A stretch of 64,000 nt of DNA from an uncultured Clostridia bacterium (GTDB taxonomy: Bacteria; Bacillota; Clostridia; Lachnospirales; Lachnospiraceae). The translations under genes were made by a program, and so were the position numbers. This document shows, in pieces, positions 1 through 8,920 of this stretch (position 1 is its first letter; each line of letters opens with the position of its first letter). The notes under the pieces are model-generated. The model searched no databases and was not told the DNA's origin. It was given only the letters and a program-made list of their open reading frames with translations. The stretch lies in contig CAMWKO010000010.1 in NCBI GenBank assembly GCA_947174885.1, forward strand, positions 1 to 64,000. The letters are read 5' to 3'.

Positions 1-70
1 AGATGTCTATGTTGCCTTTGGCAACAAGACTTTTTGAAGCTAAAAATAAAAAATATGGAAACTCAAGAAG
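1..70 (+). repeat. Half of a palindromic dispersed element, cut by the window edge
   Basis: This stretch is almost exactly the reverse complement of the left half of the nested inverted-repeat element at 46548-46725. It shares the small GTTGCC/GGCAAC hairpin and the arm CTTTTTGAAGCTAAAAATAA, which runs on to GGAAACTC at about 58-65. A further arm copy lies at 42411-42465. The other half presumably lies before base 1. It sits directly upstream of the likely carA promoter. Nothing in it looks coding. Confidence 0.75.
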
Positions 71-81
71 ATAAAAAGTAG

Positions 82-110
82 TTGAAAAAAAGTAAGTTAT
101 AAGGTATAAT
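82..110 (+). promoter_or_regulatory. Probable sigma-A promoter of carAB
   Basis: TTGAAA at 82-87 and a perfect TATAAT at 105-110 are separated by 17 bases. Transcription would start near 117 and give a leader of about 270 nt that contains the hairpin array at 185-352. It is the best-matching promoter before carA, although extra TATAAT boxes lie inside the repeat array (near 212 and 282). Confidence 0.6.
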
Positions 111-184
111 TTTGACAATTTGAGCATAAATAAGGTACACCAATTTTTATATTGTAAAATTATAACAGAATAACACCGGGTTAC

Positions 185-352
185 CCCATAAAATTGGGAG
201 GCAATTTTATGGTATAATGTCATCGTGAGTAAGCACAAGGCTTACGCACTCGACCCATAAAATTGTCAAGCAATTTTATGGTATAATAACACCAAGTTGG
301 GAAACAACTCGGTGTGCCTCATGCATAAAATCTGTGATTTTATCCATGAGGC
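185..352. repeat. Array of five short palindromes in the carA leader
   Basis: Five consecutive hairpins are visible: CCCATAAAATTG/CAATTTTATGG (185-211), GTGAGTAAG/CTTACGCAC (about 225-248), a second CCCATAAAATTG copy (255-281), ACACCAAGTT/AACTCGGTGT (289-315) and GCCTCATG/CATGAGGC (316-352). TATAAT follows the first and third. Related hairpins recur at 8703-8920 and 58559-58584, so this is a dispersed repeat family rather than a carA-specific attenuator. No U-run follows any stem. Confidence 0.8.
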
Positions 353-389
353 TGTATTACAACGCCACATCTGGCAGAAGGAGAAATAT

Positions 390-1466
390 ATGAAAGCATT
401 TCTGATATTAGAAGACGGACATATTTTCGAGGGAACGTCCATAGGAGCTACAAAGGAAATAATCAGCGAAATTGTCTTCAATACTTCAATGACAGGATAT
501 TTGGAGGTATTGACAGATCCATCTTATGCCGGACAGGCAGTTGTTATGACATATCCTTTAATAGGAAATTATGGAATCTGTTATGAGGATATGGAATCAT
601 TAAGACCATGGCCGGATGGATATATTGTTCGTGAATTATCAAGAATGCCAAGCAATTTCAGATGTGAAGGAACCATACAGGAATTTTTGGAGAAAAATGA
701 TATTCCCGGTATAGCCGGAATAGATACAAGAGCTCTTACAAAAATTCTTAGGGAAAAGGGTACTATGAATGGTATGATTACAACAAATGAAAGCTTTGTT
801 CTTGAAGATGTAATCAGTGAGCTTAAAAAGTATTCACCAAGGGGTGTGGTAAAAAGGGTTACATGTGATAAGGTTTCAAAGCTTGAAGGCGGAAAATACA
901 AGGTTGCATTGATGGATTTTGGTGCAAAGAATAATATTGCAAAATCACTTCATGACAGAGACTGTGAAGTTACTGTATACCCTGCCGCTACAAGTGCAGA
1001 AGAAATCTTAAAAGAAAATCCTGATGGAATTATGTTGTCTAACGGACCTGGAGATCCAAAGGAATGTACTGAAATCATCAGCGAAATTAAAAAGTTATAT
1101 GATTCTGAAATCCCGATTTTTGCAATCTGCTTAGGTCATCAGCTCATGGCACTTGCAACAGGTGCAGATACACATAAAATGAAATACGGGCATAGAGGAG
1201 GAAACCATCCGGTAAAGGATTTAAAGTCCGGTAAGGTTTATATTTCTTCACAGAATCATGGATATGTAGTAGATGAAAATACAATAGATGAAAGCATTGC
1301 CGAAGTAGGTTTTATCAATGTAAATGATAAAACGGTAGAGGGCTTAAGATATAAAAATAAGCCTGTATTTACGGTTCAGTTCCACCCGGAGGCCTGCCCC
1401 GGACCACAGGATTCAAGTTTACTGTTTAATGAATTTATCACAATGATGGAAAGCAGGAGGAATTAA
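390..1466 (+). CDS. carA: Carbamoyl-phosphate synthase small subunit
   Basis: Glutaminase subunit that releases ammonia from glutamine and channels it to CarB for carbamoyl phosphate, the precursor of pyrimidines and arginine; cytoplasmic. The N-terminal CPSase_sm_chain domain (about 1-130, with GYLEVLTDPSYAGQ) is followed by a class I glutamine amidotransferase domain. The nucleophile elbow CLGHQ puts the catalytic Cys at residue 247, and QFHPEA gives His332 and Glu334. ATG at 390 is chosen because AGAAGGAGA precedes it at optimal spacing; the reading frame is open further upstream, but those codons fall in the repeat array. The length of 358 residues fits the family. carB starts 1 nt after its stop, so the two are one operon. 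Confidence 0.96.
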   Translation: MKAFLILEDGHIFEGTSIGATKEIISEIVFNTSMTGYLEVLTDPSYAGQAVVMTYPLIGNYGICYEDMESLRPWPDGYIVRELSRMPSNFRCEGTIQEFLEKNDIPGIAGIDTRALTKILREKGTMNGMITTNESFVLEDVISELKKYSPRGVVKRVTCDKVSKLEGGKYKVALMDFGAKNNIAKSLHDRDCEVTVYPAATSAEEILKENPDGIMLSNGPGDPKECTEIISEIKKLYDSEIPIFAICLGHQLMALATGADTHKMKYGHRGGNHPVKDLKSGKVYISSQNHGYVVDENTIDESIAEVGFINVNDKTVEGLRYKNKPVFTVQFHPEACPGPQDSSLLFNEFITMMESRRN

Positions 1467-1467
1467 A

Positions 1468-4400
1468 ATGCCAAAGGATAACAGTATTAAAAAAGTTTTA
1501 GTAATTGGTTCAGGTCCTATTGTAATCGGACAGGCAGCAGAGTTTGACTATGCGGGAACACAGGCCTGCCGTTCCTTAAAGGAAGAGGGACTTGAGGTAG
1601 TTTTGGTAAATTCAAACCCTGCTACAATTATGACAGATAAGGATATTGCTGATAAGGTATATATTGAGCCTCTTACAGCTAAGGTGCTTGAAAAGATTAT
1701 TTTAAAGGAAAAGCCGGATAGTGTGCTTCCTACACTTGGTGGTCAGGCGGGATTAAACCTTGGTATGGAATTAGCCGAATCAGGCTTCCTTAAGAAAAAC
1801 GGTGTAAGACTTATTGGTACAACTGCCGAGACAATCAGAAAGGCAGAAGACCGTCTTGAATTTAAGAATACTATGGAGAAGATTGATGAGCCTGTTGCTC
1901 CTTCTTTGGTAGTTGAAAATGTAGAGGATGGTATTGCGTTTACAAATAAAATAGGATATCCGGTAGTATTGAGACCGGCATATACATTAGGTGGCAGCGG
2001 TGGAGGTATCGCCCATAATCTTCAGGAACTTACGGATATTCTTGAAAACGGTTTACGACTCAGCCGTGTTGGTCAGGTTCTGGTAGAGAGATGTATTGCA
2101 GGCTGGAAAGAAATTGAATACGAGGTAATGCGTGACGGTGCAGGAAACTGTATTACGGTATGTAATATGGAAAATATTGACCCTGTTGGTGTACATACAG
2201 GTGACAGTATTGTAGTAGCGCCTTCCCAGACCTTAGGTGATAAAGAGTATCAGATGCTTAGAACAAGTGCACTCAATATTATCAGTGAACTAAATATTAC
2301 AGGCGGATGTAATGTTCAGTATGCACTTCATCCGACTACCTTTGAATATTGTGTAATCGAAGTAAATCCACGTGTAAGCCGTTCATCAGCGCTTGCTTCA
2401 AAGGCAACCGGTTATCCTATAGCTAAGGTTGCGGCAAAGATTGCCATAGGTTATACACTTGATGAAATAAAGAATGCCATTACGGGAAAAACATATGCAA
2501 GCTTTGAGCCGACCTTGGATTATTGTGTAGTCAAAATTCCAAGACTTCCGTTTGATAAGTTCCTTACAGCTAAGAGAACACTTACAACCCAGATGAAGGC
2601 TACAGGTGAGGTTATGAGTATCTGCAACAGCTTTGAGGGCGCTCTTATGAAGGCTATCCGTTCTTTGGAACAGCATGTGGAAAGCTTAATGGACTATGAT
2701 TTCACATCGCTTAGTGATGAGGAAATCATTGAACAGCTTAAGGTTGTAGATGACAGAAGAATATGGGTTATTGCCGAGGCATTAAGAAGAAATATAAGCT
2801 ATGATACTATTCATGATATTTCGATGATAGACAAGTGGTTTATAGATAAATTATCTATTATTGTAGAAATGGAGAATGCCCTAAAGAGTGAGCCTCTTAC
2901 AAAGGAGCTTTTAACTGATGCCAAGAGAATAGAATTCCCTGATACGGTTATAGCTAAGCTTACAGGAAAGACTGCAGATGAAATTAAAGCTTTAAGAATT
3001 GAATATGGTATTAAAGCAGGCTATAAGATGGTTGATACATGTGCTGCTGAATTTGAAGCTACTACACCTTATTACTATTCAGCATATGGTGTAGAAAATG
3101 AAGCAGCAGAAACACATCCTGAAAAGAAAGTGCTTGTTTTGGGCTCAGGTCCTATTAGAATCGGACAGGGTATTGAATTTGATTTCTGTTCTGTTCACAG
3201 TACATGGGCGTTTAAGGCAGCCGGATATGAAACAATCATTATCAATAACAATCCTGAAACAGTAAGTACAGACTTTGATATTGCAGACAAGCTTTACTTT
3301 GAGCCGCTTACTCCGGAGGATGTTGAAAATATTGTAAATATAGAAAAGCCTGACGGAGCCGTAGTACAGTTTGGAGGTCAGACAGCCATTAAGCTTACGG
3401 AAGCACTTATGAAGATGGGAGTACCTATACTTGGCACAAAGGCTGAGGATGTAGATGCTGCCGAAGACAGAGAGCTTTTTGATAAGATATTGGAGGAATG
3501 TGAAATTCCAAGAGCCGCAGGCGGTACGGTATATACTGCAAAAGAAGCTAAAGAAGTGGCAAACAGACTTGGATATCCTGTACTTGTACGTCCGTCATAT
3601 GTACTTGGCGGACAGGGTATGCAGATTGCAACTAATGATGATGAAATAGAGGAATTTATGGAGATTATCAACAGAATTGCACAGGATCATCCGATTTTGG
3701 TTGACAAGTATCTTATGGGTAAGGAAATAGAAGTAGATGCAATTTGTGACGGAGAGGACATACTCATTCCGGGTATTATGGAGCATATTGAAAGAGCCGG
3801 TGTTCACTCAGGTGACAGTATTTCAGTATATCCTGCACAGTCTTTAACTAAAGAATTAACAGACACTATTGAAGAGTATACAAAAAGACTTGCAAGAGCA
3901 CTTCATGTAAAGGGAATGATTAATATTCAGTTTATAGTATACAGGAATGAGGTGTATGTAATTGAAGTAAATCCACGTAGCAGCCGTACTGTTCCATACA
4001 TTAGCAAGGTTACGGGTATTCCTATTGTAAAGCTTGCAACACGTGCCATTATAGGCGAAAAGATTACGGATATGGGATATAAGCCGGGTCTACAGCCAAA
4101 TGCTGACTATATAGCTATAAAGATGCCTGTATTCTCCTTTGAAAAGCTTCGTGGTGCAGAAATAAGTCTTGGACCTGAAATGAAGTCAACAGGTGAATGC
4201 TTAGGTATAGCAAAGACATTTGAAGAAGCGCTATACAAGGCATTCTTAGGTGCAGGTGTAAATCTTCCAAAGCATAAGAAGATGATAATTACAGTAAACG
4301 ATGCAGATAAGAAGGATGCCATTACAATAGGACAGAGATTTGAAAAGCTTGGTTATGAAGTGTATGCAACTCGAAGTACCTGTAATGTACTTCGTGAAAA

Positions 4401-4683
4401 CGGTGTAAATGCAATTAAGGTTAATAAGTTAAATCAGGAATCTCCAACAGTAATAGACCTTTTGCTGGAGCATAAGATAGATATAGTTGTAGATACTCCT
4501 ACACAGGGAAGAGATAAGACAAGAGACGGCTTTCTTATTAGAAGAATATCTATTGAGACAGGAGTAAACTGTTTTACATCCTTAGATACCGTAAATGCGT
4601 TGCTTACAAGCTTGGAAAATTCTGGAATAGATGATTTAACCTTAGTAGATATAGCAACTGTGGAAAATCGTGGAAATATATAG
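1468..4683 (+). CDS. carB: Carbamoyl-phosphate synthase large subunit
   Basis: Synthetase subunit: phosphorylates bicarbonate, combines it with ammonia from CarA, and phosphorylates carbamate to carbamoyl phosphate. At 1071 residues it matches the normal family length (about 1070). The two homologous ATP-grasp halves are plain: each opens with a GSGPIxIGQ Rossmann motif (near residues 14 and 560), and each carries an EVNPRxSRxx motif. The C-terminal MGS-like domain (about residue 930 onward) is where effectors bind in this family. An AGGAGG site lies just before the ATG, inside the end of carA. A strong terminator follows at 4708-4762, closing a two-gene operon. Confidence 0.97.
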   Translation: MPKDNSIKKVLVIGSGPIVIGQAAEFDYAGTQACRSLKEEGLEVVLVNSNPATIMTDKDIADKVYIEPLTAKVLEKIILKEKPDSVLPTLGGQAGLNLGMELAESGFLKKNGVRLIGTTAETIRKAEDRLEFKNTMEKIDEPVAPSLVVENVEDGIAFTNKIGYPVVLRPAYTLGGSGGGIAHNLQELTDILENGLRLSRVGQVLVERCIAGWKEIEYEVMRDGAGNCITVCNMENIDPVGVHTGDSIVVAPSQTLGDKEYQMLRTSALNIISELNITGGCNVQYALHPTTFEYCVIEVNPRVSRSSALASKATGYPIAKVAAKIAIGYTLDEIKNAITGKTYASFEPTLDYCVVKIPRLPFDKFLTAKRTLTTQMKATGEVMSICNSFEGALMKAIRSLEQHVESLMDYDFTSLSDEEIIEQLKVVDDRRIWVIAEALRRNISYDTIHDISMIDKWFIDKLSIIVEMENALKSEPLTKELLTDAKRIEFPDTVIAKLTGKTADEIKALRIEYGIKAGYKMVDTCAAEFEATTPYYYSAYGVENEAAETHPEKKVLVLGSGPIRIGQGIEFDFCSVHSTWAFKAAGYETIIINNNPETVSTDFDIADKLYFEPLTPEDVENIVNIEKPDGAVVQFGGQTAIKLTEALMKMGVPILGTKAEDVDAAEDRELFDKILEECEIPRAAGGTVYTAKEAKEVANRLGYPVLVRPSYVLGGQGMQIATNDDEIEEFMEIINRIAQDHPILVDKYLMGKEIEVDAICDGEDILIPGIMEHIERAGVHSGDSISVYPAQSLTKELTDTIEEYTKRLARALHVKGMINIQFIVYRNEVYVIEVNPRSSRTVPYISKVTGIPIVKLATRAIIGEKITDMGYKPGLQPNADYIAIKMPVFSFEKLRGAEISLGPEMKSTGECLGIAKTFEEALYKAFLGAGVNLPKHKKMIITVNDADKKDAITIGQRFEKLGYEVYATRSTCNVLRENGVNAIKVNKLNQESPTVIDLLLEHKIDIVVDTPTQGRDKTRDGFLIRRISIETGVNCFTSLDTVNALLTSLENSGIDDLTLVDIATVENRGNI

Positions 4684-4707
4684 AACGGACATTGATGTCG
4701 TAAGATA

Positions 4708-4762
4708 GAAATGCCCTGCTGCCAAAACTATAATACAGTAGTTTTGGCAGCAGGGCATTTTT
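4708..4762 (+). terminator. Rho-independent terminator of carAB
   Basis: A long, nearly perfect stem has the 5' arm ATGCCCTGCTGCCAAAACTA (4711-4730). Its complement lies at 4739-4757 and runs into a T-rich tract (ATTTTTGT). It begins about 25 nt after the carB stop. Confidence 0.9.
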
Positions 4763-4833
4763 GTCTGTAATATTATAGACAGTATCTATAACAAAGAATA
4801 GAAAGAAACAATATCTCTATAATGAAAAATGAA

Positions 4834-4862
4834 TTGACAATTATAGAAAAGGAATGTATTAT
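4834..4862 (+). promoter_or_regulatory. Promoter of the cysK-ssu operon
   Basis: Consensus TTGACA (4834-4839) and TATTAT (4857-4862) are spaced by 17 bases, which puts the start near 4870 and gives a leader of about 115 nt. An imperfect palindrome follows (CTAAATAAATCAT with ATATTGATTTAG, about 4873-4905), where a repressor could bind or a small hairpin could form. No T-box or S-box sequence was found here. Confidence 0.75.
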
Positions 4863-4983
4863 TCCTTGTATACTAAATAAATCATATTAATCATATTGAT
4901 TTAGTAGGAAATACAAAAGGCGAAACAACTGCTTTTGGAGAGATGCTTGATTGATAAAATATATTAATTTAGAAAGGATACAT

Positions 4984-5913
4984 ATGGGTAAAATATACGA
5001 CAGCATAACTGATCTGGTGGGACATACTCCGCTGATTCGATTTAAGGCTCTTGAAAAAGAGTTTGGTACATATGGAAAAGTCATTGGAAAACTTGAATTC
5101 TTTAATCCCAGCTTCAGTGTTAAGGCAAGAATATCAAAAAATATGATTGAACAGGCAGAAAGGGAAGGAAAGCTTAAAGCGGGAACTACCATTGTAGAAG
5201 GTACAAGCGGAAATACCGGTATAGGTCTTGCCATGGTAGCGGCGGCAAAGGGATATAAATTAATAATTGCAATGCCTGATAATATGAGTAAGGAACGTAT
5301 AGATATTATTAAATCATACGGAGCCGAAGTAGTGCTTACACCTGCTGAGAAAAATATGGCAGGAGCGGGTGAAAAAGTACAGGAAATTGCCGGTAAAATT
5401 TCAGATGTTTTCATACCGGGTCAGGGTGCAAATCCTCATAATCCCGAAGCACACGAGCTTACAACCGGACCTGAAATATGGGAGGATACTGACGGAGAAA
5501 TTGACATACTTGTGGCAGCATCAGGTACGGGAGGAACTATAACCGGTACTGGAAGATACTTAAAAAGTAAAAATCCTGATATAAAGATTATAGCAGTAGA
5601 GCCGGCAGGAAGTCCGGTGCTGTCCGGAGGACAGCCGGGATCTCATAAGATTCAGGGAATAGGCGGAGGGGCTACACCGCCTGTAACGGATGAATCGCTG
5701 TTTGACGAAGTTATAACGGTAACGGACGAGAATGCCTATGAATATGCAAGACTTAGTGCAAAAAAAGAAGGCATATCGGTGGGCATATCAGCCGGTGCCG
5801 CCCTGTACGCAGCGGTACAGGTAGCAAAAAGACCTGAAAATAAAGGGAAAAATATAGTAACAATTATTCCTGATTCGGGAGAGAGATACTTATCTTCGGA
5901 TTTGTATGAATAA
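4984..5913 (+). CDS. cysK: Cysteine synthase (O-acetylserine sulfhydrylase)
   Basis: PLP enzyme that converts O-acetylserine and sulfide to cysteine. Visible signatures are NPSFSVKARI near residue 40 (the lysine of SVK binds PLP), the substrate loop EGTSGNTGIG, the glycine-rich AASGTGGTITG phosphate loop and the PDSGERYLSS C-terminal motif. The 309-residue length fits the family. ATG at 4984 is preferred over an in-frame upstream start at 4951 because AGAAAGGA precedes it. The next gene, a binding-protein lipoprotein, starts 33 nt downstream in the same orientation. This links cysteine synthesis to uptake of a sulfur source. The partner enzyme CysE is encoded separately at 26883 behind a Cys T-box. 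Confidence 0.95.
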   Translation: MGKIYDSITDLVGHTPLIRFKALEKEFGTYGKVIGKLEFFNPSFSVKARISKNMIEQAEREGKLKAGTTIVEGTSGNTGIGLAMVAAAKGYKLIIAMPDNMSKERIDIIKSYGAEVVLTPAEKNMAGAGEKVQEIAGKISDVFIPGQGANPHNPEAHELTTGPEIWEDTDGEIDILVAASGTGGTITGTGRYLKSKNPDIKIIAVEPAGSPVLSGGQPGSHKIQGIGGGATPPVTDESLFDEVITVTDENAYEYARLSAKKEGISVGISAGAALYAAVQVAKRPENKGKNIVTIIPDSGERYLSSDLYE

Positions 5914-5946
5914 ATTAAAAAAATATATTTGGAAGGATGAAATTAT

Positions 5947-6984
5947 ATGAAGAAATTAAAAAGATTAACAGCAGCAGCGATTGTTTTTATTTTGACATTT
6001 TCGCTTATAGGATGCGGTGAGAACGAAAGCAGTGGTAACAGTGGAGAGGGAACAATTAAATTCGGCATTATTCCCGGAACAATAAGAACAGCTATAGTGC
6101 TTCTTGCGGATCATTTAGGATATTACAAGGAAGAGGGAGTTAATGTAGAGTTTGTAGAGGTACAGGAGGCTACCGCAGCACTTACCTCCATAAGCACAAA
6201 TAAGAATGAGGTAGATATATGGGGACAGGGAATAGTTCCTGATCTTAATTTTATAGCCAATGGTTCGGATTTGGTTATATTTGAGGGTACGGCAGCAGAG
6301 GGAGGCGCTATTATTGCCACCCCTGAAAATGTTGAGAAATACAAAGATATTAAGGAATATGAGAACATAACAGTAGCAACAGTCCGTGCCGACAGTGCAT
6401 GGGTAGTAAGCAGAGAATATTTGAAAAAGCAGGGTATTGACATTAATACTATTAATGTTATGGAGGTAGACAGTCAGGTAAATGTTGCAGAGGCAGTAAG
6501 AAAGGGCGAGGCACAGTTAGGCTTCCTACCTGCTGAATATGCAAACAAGTACGCCGATTCTGTAGATGTAGTTTATGAGGTGGGAGAGCTTGAGCCTATG
6601 TATGTATGCTGCCGTCAGGTAACATCAAGAGATACTTTAAAAAATAAGGAAAGCGAGCTTATTGCATTTACAAGAGCAAATATTCGTGCTTTGGAATATT
6701 ATCAGAAGGAAGAAAACCGTCAGGAGATAATAAGTTTTCTTGCAAAATATTCCGGTCAGACGGAGGAATATGTAGAACAATATCTGTTTGAAAACAGAAC
6801 AATAATGACACTCGACCCTAATAAAGAAGGTATTATTGATTACTATAATTCCCTTGTAGATGCAGGCTATTTTGAAGGAAGTATAGACGTTGCAGAGCAT
6901 ATAGATACAGGTATATATGATAAGGCATTAAGCGAGCTTGTTGAGAAAAATCCCGATAATGAGTTTTATAAGAGCTTACAGTAA
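5947..6984 (+). CDS. ABC transporter substrate-binding lipoprotein, SsuA/NMT1-like
   Basis: Extracellular binding protein of a NitT/TauT-type importer. The N-terminus is a lipoprotein signal (KKLKR, a hydrophobic stretch, then LIGC, lipid-anchored Cys23). The mature part shows the NMT1/SsuA-like pattern: FGIIPG at the start, HLGYYKEEGV, and a central segment for the hinge. Family members bind sulfonates, taurine, nitrate, thiamine precursors or similar small ligands. The tight linkage to cysK argues for an organosulfur ligand, but the sequence does not settle this. An ATPase and a permease gene follow, completing the transporter. AGGATG-type ribosome binding sequence lies just upstream of the ATG. 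Confidence 0.88.
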   Translation: MKKLKRLTAAAIVFILTFSLIGCGENESSGNSGEGTIKFGIIPGTIRTAIVLLADHLGYYKEEGVNVEFVEVQEATAALTSISTNKNEVDIWGQGIVPDLNFIANGSDLVIFEGTAAEGGAIIATPENVEKYKDIKEYENITVATVRADSAWVVSREYLKKQGIDINTINVMEVDSQVNVAEAVRKGEAQLGFLPAEYANKYADSVDVVYEVGELEPMYVCCRQVTSRDTLKNKESELIAFTRANIRALEYYQKEENRQEIISFLAKYSGQTEEYVEQYLFENRTIMTLDPNKEGIIDYYNSLVDAGYFEGSIDVAEHIDTGIYDKALSELVEKNPDNEFYKSLQ

Positions 6985-7029
6985 AGAAAAAGCAGCTAAA
7001 TCTGTAAAAGGAAGGAACAATACACAAAT

Positions 7030-7824
7030 ATGGAAAAAATAAAATTAGAAAATCTCACACTTACATATGTGGATGCAAAAAGCAGTTATACTGCCTTTGA
7101 AAATATAAATCTTTCAATAAATGAAGGAGAGTTTGTATGTGTTATTGGTCCTTCTGGATGTGGCAAAAGCTCTCTTTTAAGCATTCTAGAGGGGTTAAAT
7201 AGGGCAAGCAGTGGCAGTGCTTATATTGACGGTAAAAAGATAGAAGGACCGGGAACAGACAGAGGAGTGGTATTTCAGCATTATTCTCTGTTTCCATGGC
7301 TTACGGCTACAGCTAATGTAGTATTTGCCATGAAGCAGAGTAAGTGTAAAGGAACTAAAAAGGAGCTTATGGAAAAGGCACAGGAATATTTATCAAAGGT
7401 AGGTCTTGCTGAGGCTTTAGATAAGTATCCGTCGCAGCTTTCAGGAGGTATGCAGCAAAGAGTAGCAATGGCAAGAGTATTGGCATCTAATGCTTCGATT
7501 CTTCTAATGGACGAGCCATTAGGTGCTATTGATCCACAGAACAGACGGGAGCTTCAGATACTTATATCAAAACTTGCCAAAGAGGAAAATAAGACAGTAA
7601 TTTTTGTAACACACGATCTTGAGGAGGCAATTTTACTTGGAGACAGAATAGTATTTATGGCAAATAAAAATATACAGGCAGATATAAGCGTTGACATTCC
7701 AAAACCGAGAACAAGAGAAAGTCTTATGGGAAATCAAAAATATATAGACATGCACAATAATCTTATGCAGCTTTTCTATAACAATATAGCTGACAAAGTA
7801 GGAAAGGATGAGGTAGTAATATGA
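7030..7824 (+). CDS. ABC transporter ATP-binding protein, SsuB/TauB-like
   Basis: Cytoplasmic ATPase that powers the importer encoded by its neighbours. Canonical motifs are in order: Walker A GPSGCGKSS (about residue 40), Q-loop FQHYSLFPWLT, signature LSGGMQQRVAMARVL, Walker B ILLMDEPLGAID and the switch histidine in FVTHDLEEA. The Q-loop sequence and the 264-residue length are typical of the nitrate/sulfonate/taurine subfamily. The stop overlaps the permease start by 4 nt (ATGA at 7821-7824), indicating translational coupling. Confidence 0.93.
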   Translation: MEKIKLENLTLTYVDAKSSYTAFENINLSINEGEFVCVIGPSGCGKSSLLSILEGLNRASSGSAYIDGKKIEGPGTDRGVVFQHYSLFPWLTATANVVFAMKQSKCKGTKKELMEKAQEYLSKVGLAEALDKYPSQLSGGMQQRVAMARVLASNASILLMDEPLGAIDPQNRRELQILISKLAKEENKTVIFVTHDLEEAILLGDRIVFMANKNIQADISVDIPKPRTRESLMGNQKYIDMHNNLMQLFYNNIADKVGKDEVVI

Positions 7825-8705
7825 TATTATCAGGTATATTATTTGTGGTATTGCTGGGTCTTATATATGCACTGCCTGCTGCGGGTAAATATGACTCTAA
7901 TATAGAATTTGTAGTTGCAGTAGTTATTATAGAGGTTATATATTTATTTTCATATTTCAAAACCAAGAAAAAAAGTATGTCCGATGTGGTAGATGTAGTA
8001 TATGTATTTCTTATTTTGTGGGAGGTTGTAACAAAGCTTGGTATTTCACATCCTGTACTTGTTCCGCCACCTGAAAAGGTATTTGCAATATTCAGTCTGA
8101 ATAAACAGGATATGTTTGAGGGCTTCTTAAGCTCTATGAAAATACTTTTTCAAGGTATATTCTATGCAATGGTGCTTGGCATATTTGGAGGACTTTTTGT
8201 AGGATATATTCCAAGACTTAGAGATACATTTCTGCCTATAACAAGAGTTATCAGCAGTATTCCGCCTTTGGTATACACTCCGTATGTAGTGGCAGTTATG
8301 CCTACATTTCATTCGGCATCAATATTTGTTATATTTTCAGCAGTGTTCTGGCCTAATTTTATGAGCATGATTTCAAGAGTCGGAAGTATAGATCATAAAA
8401 TAATAGATTCAGCAAAAGCCATGAATGTATCTTTACCGACTATGCTTTTTAAGATTATTTTGCCATACTCACTGCCGGATGTTATAGGAAGACTTTCTGT
8501 TTCTCTTACATCAGCAATGATTTGTCTTACAGGAGCAGAAATGCTTGGTGCAAGCTCAGGACTTGGATATTTTGTTAAGAAATTTTCGGATTATGCTGAT
8601 TATACAAGAGTAATAGCAGGTATAATTCTTATAGCAATAGTTGTAACGGTACTTAATCTTCTTGTAATAAGGCTTCAGAAGAAAGTTATTACCTGGAAGT
8701 ATTGA
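7821..8705 (+). CDS. ABC transporter permease, SsuC/TauC-like
   Basis: Inner-membrane channel subunit of the importer. The first 55 residues hold two extra hydrophobic segments before the standard BPD_transp_1 core (about residues 85-290). The EAA-like loop is seen around residues 190-215 (SAKAMNVSLPTMLFKIILPYSLPDVIGRL, quoted here only as a region containing the conserved G-x-L-P core). At 294 residues it is slightly longer than typical SsuC because of the N-terminal extension. It is the last gene of cysK-ssu; a palindromic repeat array starts directly at its stop codon and may act as the 3' boundary. Confidence 0.9.
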   Translation: MILSGILFVVLLGLIYALPAAGKYDSNIEFVVAVVIIEVIYLFSYFKTKKKSMSDVVDVVYVFLILWEVVTKLGISHPVLVPPPEKVFAIFSLNKQDMFEGFLSSMKILFQGIFYAMVLGIFGGLFVGYIPRLRDTFLPITRVISSIPPLVYTPYVVAVMPTFHSASIFVIFSAVFWPNFMSMISRVGSIDHKIIDSAKAMNVSLPTMLFKIILPYSLPDVIGRLSVSLTSAMICLTGAEMLGASSGLGYFVKKFSDYADYTRVIAGIILIAIVVTVLNLLVIRLQKKVITWKY

Positions 8706-8920
8706 TATACCATAAAATCACAAAGTGATTTTATGGGCCGAGAGAATAAACCGTAGGTTTATTCTCAAAGACATTATACCATAATCCCAATCACTACAGC
8801 CTCACACCGAGTTGCTTCTCAACTCGGTGTTATTATAGCATAAAATCACAAAGTGATTTATGGGGCTCGTGCATAAAGTGAAGATTTATTCACGAGCCTA
8901 TTATACCATAATCCCAGCTT
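8703..8920. repeat. Second palindrome array, same family as 185-352
   Basis: Hairpins in order: ACCATAAAATCAC/GTGATTTTATGG (8708-8735), GAGAATAAAC/GGTTTATTCTC (8741-8765), ACACCGAGTT/AACTCGGTGT (8804-8831), ATAAAATCAC/GTGATTTAT (8840-8860) and GCTCGTG/CACGAGC (8865-8899). ATTATACCATAAT boxes, which are reversed TATAAT, separate the stems. The ACACCGAGTT stem and the ATAAAAT stems are shared with the carA leader and with 58559-58584. It fills most of the gap between the permease gene and the ArsR gene; the remaining bases to 9050 show nothing recognisable. Confidence 0.8.

Noticed and set aside
185-352. PyrR-type or other attenuator before carA
   Set aside because: No terminator with U-run and no PyrR-like anti-antiterminator sequence; hairpins recur elsewhere, so they are repeats.
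4887-5414. 175-codon - strand reading frame across the cysK start
   Set aside because: Overlaps the promoter and the first half of an unambiguous cysK; no ribosome binding site.
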